From a virus: a DNA stretch of 42,812 nt. Under the pieces are notes generated by a model that had not been told where the DNA came from, searched no databases, and saw only the letters and a list, made by a program, of their open reading frames with translations. Below are positions 39,230 to 42,812 of the stretch, piece by piece. The position numbers and the translations under genes are program-made. The DNA lies in the IMG/VR virus record IMGVR_UViG_3300037316_000011, positions 1-42,812 of that record. One strand, 5' to 3'. Position 1 is the stretch's first letter. Each line of letters begins with the position of its first letter.

Positions 39230-41703
39230 TGCCTTCTTCTCTAGCACGTATACCAATCAATAAACAGTTGCAGATACTGGACTTGGTTACGCCTGGGAAC
39301 CATGGCGTCAATACGGTACAAGCAGCCAGTTTGCTCGATCCATCGTACTGCATAACGGCTAATAATGCAGTTATTGATACGAGTGGACGTCTAGCTGCTA
39401 GGGGCGGTGTAGTCACACAGACTACTGTTCCTGTAGGGATAGACGTAAATCTGTTCCCTTTGGCCGGAAATAGTGGACCGTCGTTGCTGCTGCACTTTGA
39501 TGGCACTAACGGACAGACCAGTACAATTGATTCATCGACAAATAATTATACGATGACTAATGTTAATGCTGCCTCTCTCTCTACAACGACTCCAGAATTC
39601 GGCAGTGCTTGTGGCAATTTTGGACCTAATAGTGGTAGTGGTTGGTATGTTACAGCGGCGCAAGCAGGTCCAGGTAGCCCACTCGACCTGCACCAAGCCG
39701 TATTCACAGTTGAAGGTTGGATGCGAACAACCACGACCGCTACTGGTAGAATATGGAGCGATCTAACCTTTCCTACTGGTGACACCTCTTATATACGTGC
39801 TTACTCAAGTGCTGGCACTGTAGCAATGCAGGCCAACTTTCCTACTGCCGAGACCTGCGCTGGTCCTGTCAGTATCAACGTATCAGACGGTAACTGGCAC
39901 CATTTTGTATGTTCGGCCGACCCTTCTGTAGGTTGTGGTGTTGCTATTGATGGTACGTGGGGACCTCTTAATACTTATTCATTTGATACAGCGCCGATGA
40001 CTTCGCCGCAATGCATGCAGATCGGGTTCGACGGTCTCACTGGCATTCAGAATAATGCATTCGTCGGTCAACTCGATGAGTTGCGTATTACCAAAGGTAC
40101 TGTTCTTTATCCTATCGGTACTAGTTTTACGCCGCCATCTGCACCATTTAGCAGTGCGATTGCCAATTTACAAGGACAAACTTCTGGTTTCCTGGCAACG
40201 CCGTGGGCTGGGCTAAGCGGTGTTTATACTATTCTGTGGGATACAGGACAGCAGACGACAGGGACATTTGTCAATGGTAGTGCGCTCGTCACATGGACAC
40301 CTGCACTATTCTCTTCTACAGCGGGTTCAGGCGTAGTCCTAACTACGCCAATCCTGACCAGCTTTGAATATAACATGGGCAATGGTACCTATCAGGAGAT
40401 TGTAGCCTGGTCTGGAGGTATAGCCAATAGTGTTATCAATCCCATGGCTAATGAGATACAAGGATCTGTCAATGTCACTAATGGACAATGGTACTTCCAG
40501 AACTTTAATAACAAAGTCATTGGACTACAAGCCGGTCAGAAGCCGATTGTATGGAACGGAAGCGGGAACTTCGCTACAGTTGTGGAATCTGCTGGTACAG
40601 CGCCTAGCGGGGGAATTGGCACGAGTGCCTTCGGCAGGATGTGGGTCGTTGGGACAGATGGACAAACGATCCAATATTCCGGGCTATTAGATGAGACTGA
40701 CTGGAGCACCACAGATGGCAATGCTGGTCTCATCGACATGCACACTATCTGGTCTAATGGTACAGACACAGTTACGGCTATTGCCGCATTCAACGCCTCT
40801 CTTGTAGTGTTCGGTACGAACCATATTGTCTTCTTCACAGATGGACGAGGATCGCTACTTGGCTTAGATCCAACACAAGCATACGTATTTGATACGATCT
40901 TCAATACGGGATGCTATAGTCAGTGGACAGTACAGAATATAGGTCAAGGTGATATGCTGTTCCTGGGACCTAACGGTGTCCAGAGTCTCAGCAATCTTTC
41001 CACTTCGCGAGCATTCCCGCAAGGCAATGTCACTAAGTACATACGCGATACGCTACTATCACAGGTAGCAGCGGAAACTACTGCTACAGTCCGCAGTACC
41101 TATAATACCTATTTGGGACAGTACTACTTATCTCTACCCACTACGGGTGTCATCTGGTGCATAGACATGCGCCGCAAGTATACGGATCAGATGGGTGATA
41201 TGTGTGCTGTATGCACACAGTGGCTTATGCGTGTTACAGCTATGAATACGACGCACGCTAACATAACCTATTTTGCCCGTACACAGGGTCTTATTGGTAT
41301 CTATTCTGGCAATACTGATGAGGGTGTTCCATTCATCTTTAACTATCTGTCTCCCTGGCTCAATCTGGGTGAACAGGTAGCACAACATTTGAAAATGTTA
41401 AAGCGCATGGAAGCCATTATATTCACTGGTGGTGCGCAAGAAATAACGTTTCTGTATAATACAGATTTCAATAAGACTGCCCAGACTGTCATGATACAGG
41501 TTACAGCATCTGGACACAACTCCCAGTATGGCATTGGGCAATATGGATTAGCTCAGTATGGTGGCGGATCTACATTAGCCCTTATCAAATATCCTTCGCA
41601 TGCCCGAGGGCAATATTATCAGGTAGGCATCACTTCTACCGTATCTAATCTCTTTTCTCTTCAACAGATCCAACTAGCTGTCAAGGTTGGTAGAGTAGCG
41701 TAA
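39229..41703 (+). CDS. Tail tubular protein B / nozzle with LamG-like insertion
   Basis: This 824-aa protein resembles the T7 gp12 family in length, position after the gp11-like gene and beta-propeller-like sequence (VVFGTNHIVFFTDGRGSLLG). Residues about 80-305 form a concanavalin/LamG-like jelly-roll insertion (SLLLHFDGTNGQTSTIDSST, VFTVEGWMRTTTTATGR, NWHHFVCSADPS, AFVGQLDELRITKGT). This may bind glycans at the tail tip. GTG start overlaps the previous stop. Confidence 0.82.
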   Translation: MPSSLARIPINKQLQILDLVTPGNHGVNTVQAASLLDPSYCITANNAVIDTSGRLAARGGVVTQTTVPVGIDVNLFPLAGNSGPSLLLHFDGTNGQTSTIDSSTNNYTMTNVNAASLSTTTPEFGSACGNFGPNSGSGWYVTAAQAGPGSPLDLHQAVFTVEGWMRTTTTATGRIWSDLTFPTGDTSYIRAYSSAGTVAMQANFPTAETCAGPVSINVSDGNWHHFVCSADPSVGCGVAIDGTWGPLNTYSFDTAPMTSPQCMQIGFDGLTGIQNNAFVGQLDELRITKGTVLYPIGTSFTPPSAPFSSAIANLQGQTSGFLATPWAGLSGVYTILWDTGQQTTGTFVNGSALVTWTPALFSSTAGSGVVLTTPILTSFEYNMGNGTYQEIVAWSGGIANSVINPMANEIQGSVNVTNGQWYFQNFNNKVIGLQAGQKPIVWNGSGNFATVVESAGTAPSGGIGTSAFGRMWVVGTDGQTIQYSGLLDETDWSTTDGNAGLIDMHTIWSNGTDTVTAIAAFNASLVVFGTNHIVFFTDGRGSLLGLDPTQAYVFDTIFNTGCYSQWTVQNIGQGDMLFLGPNGVQSLSNLSTSRAFPQGNVTKYIRDTLLSQVAAETTATVRSTYNTYLGQYYLSLPTTGVIWCIDMRRKYTDQMGDMCAVCTQWLMRVTAMNTTHANITYFARTQGLIGIYSGNTDEGVPFIFNYLSPWLNLGEQVAQHLKMLKRMEAIIFTGGAQEITFLYNTDFNKTAQTVMIQVTASGHNSQYGIGQYGLAQYGGGSTLALIKYPSHARGQYYQVGITSTVSNLFSLQQIQLAVKVGRVA

Positions 41704-42588
41704 ATGTCCAATTATTATCAAACTACGTTCTTTACTCCTAAAGACTTCCTACCTGCCACAGATCCTAATAAGACGATCTTCGGTGCGGCATACGATATAG
41801 AGTTCGGGAATATCTCTACGGCTGTTGCTACTAAGTTAGACTCTGTATCTATAGCAACACTACCTATAAACTTTGCCATTGGCACGGTAGGAGTGCCAGG
41901 TATCTCCTTCGCTACTAAGTTTGGTACGGGACTATCTAGTAATGCCACTGGTGATCTTAACTTTTCAGTTAATGGCATCCTACAGGCATCTCTACCCGTA
42001 GTTGGCGGATTGACTATGGCTGGCGCCACTGGCGGTGCACAGGGCATTGGTACCATTAATGCTACGGCTATATACGTAAATGGGGTACTAATAGGGGGCG
42101 GTGGGGGAAGTTTTGCTCCGCTGAATAGTCCAGCATTTACTGGTATACCAACGGCGCCCACAGCCTCGCTCGGCACTAATACGGCGCAGTTAGCTACAAC
42201 TGCGTATACGATGGCGCAGATAGCAAGTAGCGTTGGTACATTTGCAACACTGAATAATCCATCCTTTACAGGGATTCCTACAGCGCCTACAGCTGCGAAT
42301 AGCACTAATACTACGCAGATTGCTACGACAGCGCAGGTCTTAGGAACAGTCACTGCCGCATTAGCGAACTTTCCGGCTAAGATTTATACGGGAGTCTTTA
42401 CCTGTATCAATGGTACAACTGCCGTCTCATTTGGTCATACATTTATTAGTAACCCGTCAGTGTTTGTCCAATGGGCATATACCTCTCCTTCGGTGGGTTA
42501 TGTTGCATCAGGGTCTGTAACTACTACGGGTTTCAGTTATACCAATTCTAATAGTGGTACGTGCTTCTGGCTGGCAGTTGGAAACTAA
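41704..42588 (+). CDS. Tail fibre with two collar-type repeats
   Basis: In this 294-aa protein, two tandem repeats at about residues 135-170 and 180-215 share the pattern F-x-LN-x-P-x-FTGIPTAPTA followed by NT(A/T)Q(L/I)ATTA. This pattern is frequent in phage fibres. The C-terminus is a short beta domain (YTGVFTCINGTTAVSFGHTF). The N-terminus YYQTTFFTPKDFLPATDPNK suggests a tail-attachment segment. Confidence 0.8.
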   Translation: MSNYYQTTFFTPKDFLPATDPNKTIFGAAYDIEFGNISTAVATKLDSVSIATLPINFAIGTVGVPGISFATKFGTGLSSNATGDLNFSVNGILQASLPVVGGLTMAGATGGAQGIGTINATAIYVNGVLIGGGGGSFAPLNSPAFTGIPTAPTASLGTNTAQLATTAYTMAQIASSVGTFATLNNPSFTGIPTAPTAANSTNTTQIATTAQVLGTVTAALANFPAKIYTGVFTCINGTTAVSFGHTFISNPSVFVQWAYTSPSVGYVASGSVTTTGFSYTNSNSGTCFWLAVGN

Positions 42589-42589
42589 C

Positions 42590-42812
42590 ATGAGCGACGA
42601 TAATGAGGATCATGTCGGTATGAATGGCAGTTATGTCTCTTTGAAAGAGCACATGAATGCTCGCTTTGCTGCAATGGATCAGGCTACGAAACTAGCACTA
42701 GAGACGGTGAAAGTCGCTTCAGATAATACGGCTGTGCGGGAAAACCAGCGTTCCACACAGATGATATCAATAGTCTCGCTAATCGTTACTATCGCACTTG
42801 GCGAGACTATTG
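42590..42812 (+). CDS. 5' part of small C-terminally anchored membrane protein (continues at 1)
   Basis: ATG 42590 follows the fibre stop by one base. It reads MSDDNEDHVGMNGSYVSLKE, then HMNARFAAMDQATKLALETV and on into the membrane segment, in frame with bases 1-152. The last nine bases (42804-42812) depart from the other copy, so the true end is the TAA at 150-152. An XhlA-like or holin-associated role is possible by architecture. Confidence 0.8.
   Translation, partial: MSDDNEDHVGMNGSYVSLKEHMNARFAAMDQATKLALETVKVASDNTAVRENQRSTQMISIVSLIVTIALGETI
42678..42803. repeat. Terminal direct repeat, right copy
   Basis: 126 bases identical to bases 1-126; the gene reading through them continues correctly only with the left copy's downstream sequence. 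Confidence 0.95.
42768..42812. repeat. Terminal inverted repeat, probable fold-back artefact
   Basis: CAATAGTCTCGC (42768-42779) is the exact reverse complement of GCGAGACTATTG (42801-42812), separated by 21 bases. The other copy of this region (91-126 onward) lacks the second arm beyond GCG. This is the signature of a strand folding back on itself at the contig end. Confidence 0.8.

Noticed and set aside
41718-42353. 211-aa antisense frame over the last fibre gene
   Set aside because: Same cause: repeated GCT/GCA/ACT codons read backwards. The sense protein has recognisable fibre repeats.
1-42812. CRISPR arrays, insertion sequences, integrase or attachment sites
   Set aside because: No regularly spaced repeats, no transposase or recombinase motifs and no tRNA fragment were seen in reading both strands.

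Overview
This window is an almost complete genome of a lytic, tailed, podovirus-like double-stranded DNA phage. The first 126 bases recur as bases 42678-42803, so the contig closes on itself. The unit length is about 42,677 bp, and one gene (42590 to the end, then 1-152) is split by the cut. The virion genes (portal of about 700 aa, scaffold, coat, T7 gp11-like and gp12-like tail proteins, three long internal or ejection proteins, no tape measure or sheath) indicate a short-tailed phage. I see no integrase, no repressor of a known lysogeny type and no single-subunit RNA polymerase, so transcription must rely on host RNA polymerase, perhaps helped by the phage's own sigma-like protein. Lipoproteins, a GH108 endolysin and a 3TM holin suggest a Gram-negative host. 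I cannot name the host. An ice-binding-like virion protein hints at a cold or aquatic setting.

There are two opposed transcription units. Leftward (minus strand, 21413 down to 6483): a Fis-like HTH protein and a run of very small proteins, some membrane-spanning; an amidoligase and a class II glutamine amidotransferase; a sigma-70-like protein; then, after a structured non-coding leader at 17154-17456, the replication genes (primase, DnaB-type helicase, family A polymerase, SSB, 5' exonuclease, endonuclease I-like resolvase, DEDDy exonuclease) and nucleotide-metabolism genes. Genes overlap as ATGA or TAATG almost throughout. Rightward (plus strand, 22368 to the end and on through 1-6450): small His/Gly-rich proteins, a block of adhesins (Gly-rich fibre, GH56-like depolymerase, CBM-like protein, ice-binding-like protein), small and large terminase, an endonuclease VII-like HNH protein, portal, an Acb2-like protein, scaffold, coat, tail, ejection proteins, endolysin and holin. 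The two units converge on a bidirectional terminator at 6454-6477.

The roughly 950-bp divergent region (21414-22367) has no gene. It holds DnaA-box clusters (likely origin), palindromes, a promoter-like sequence and a structured leader.

The most unusual thing I see is that the promoter-like sequence and structured leader occur twice, once in each transcription unit and each in the sense orientation: an identical 14-base box with an AACT 13 bases upstream, then a branched RNA-like fold, then a hairpin with a conserved TACCYTTACGGTAC core. This resembles the layout of cis-acting antitermination leaders (nut or put sites), but that function is inference.
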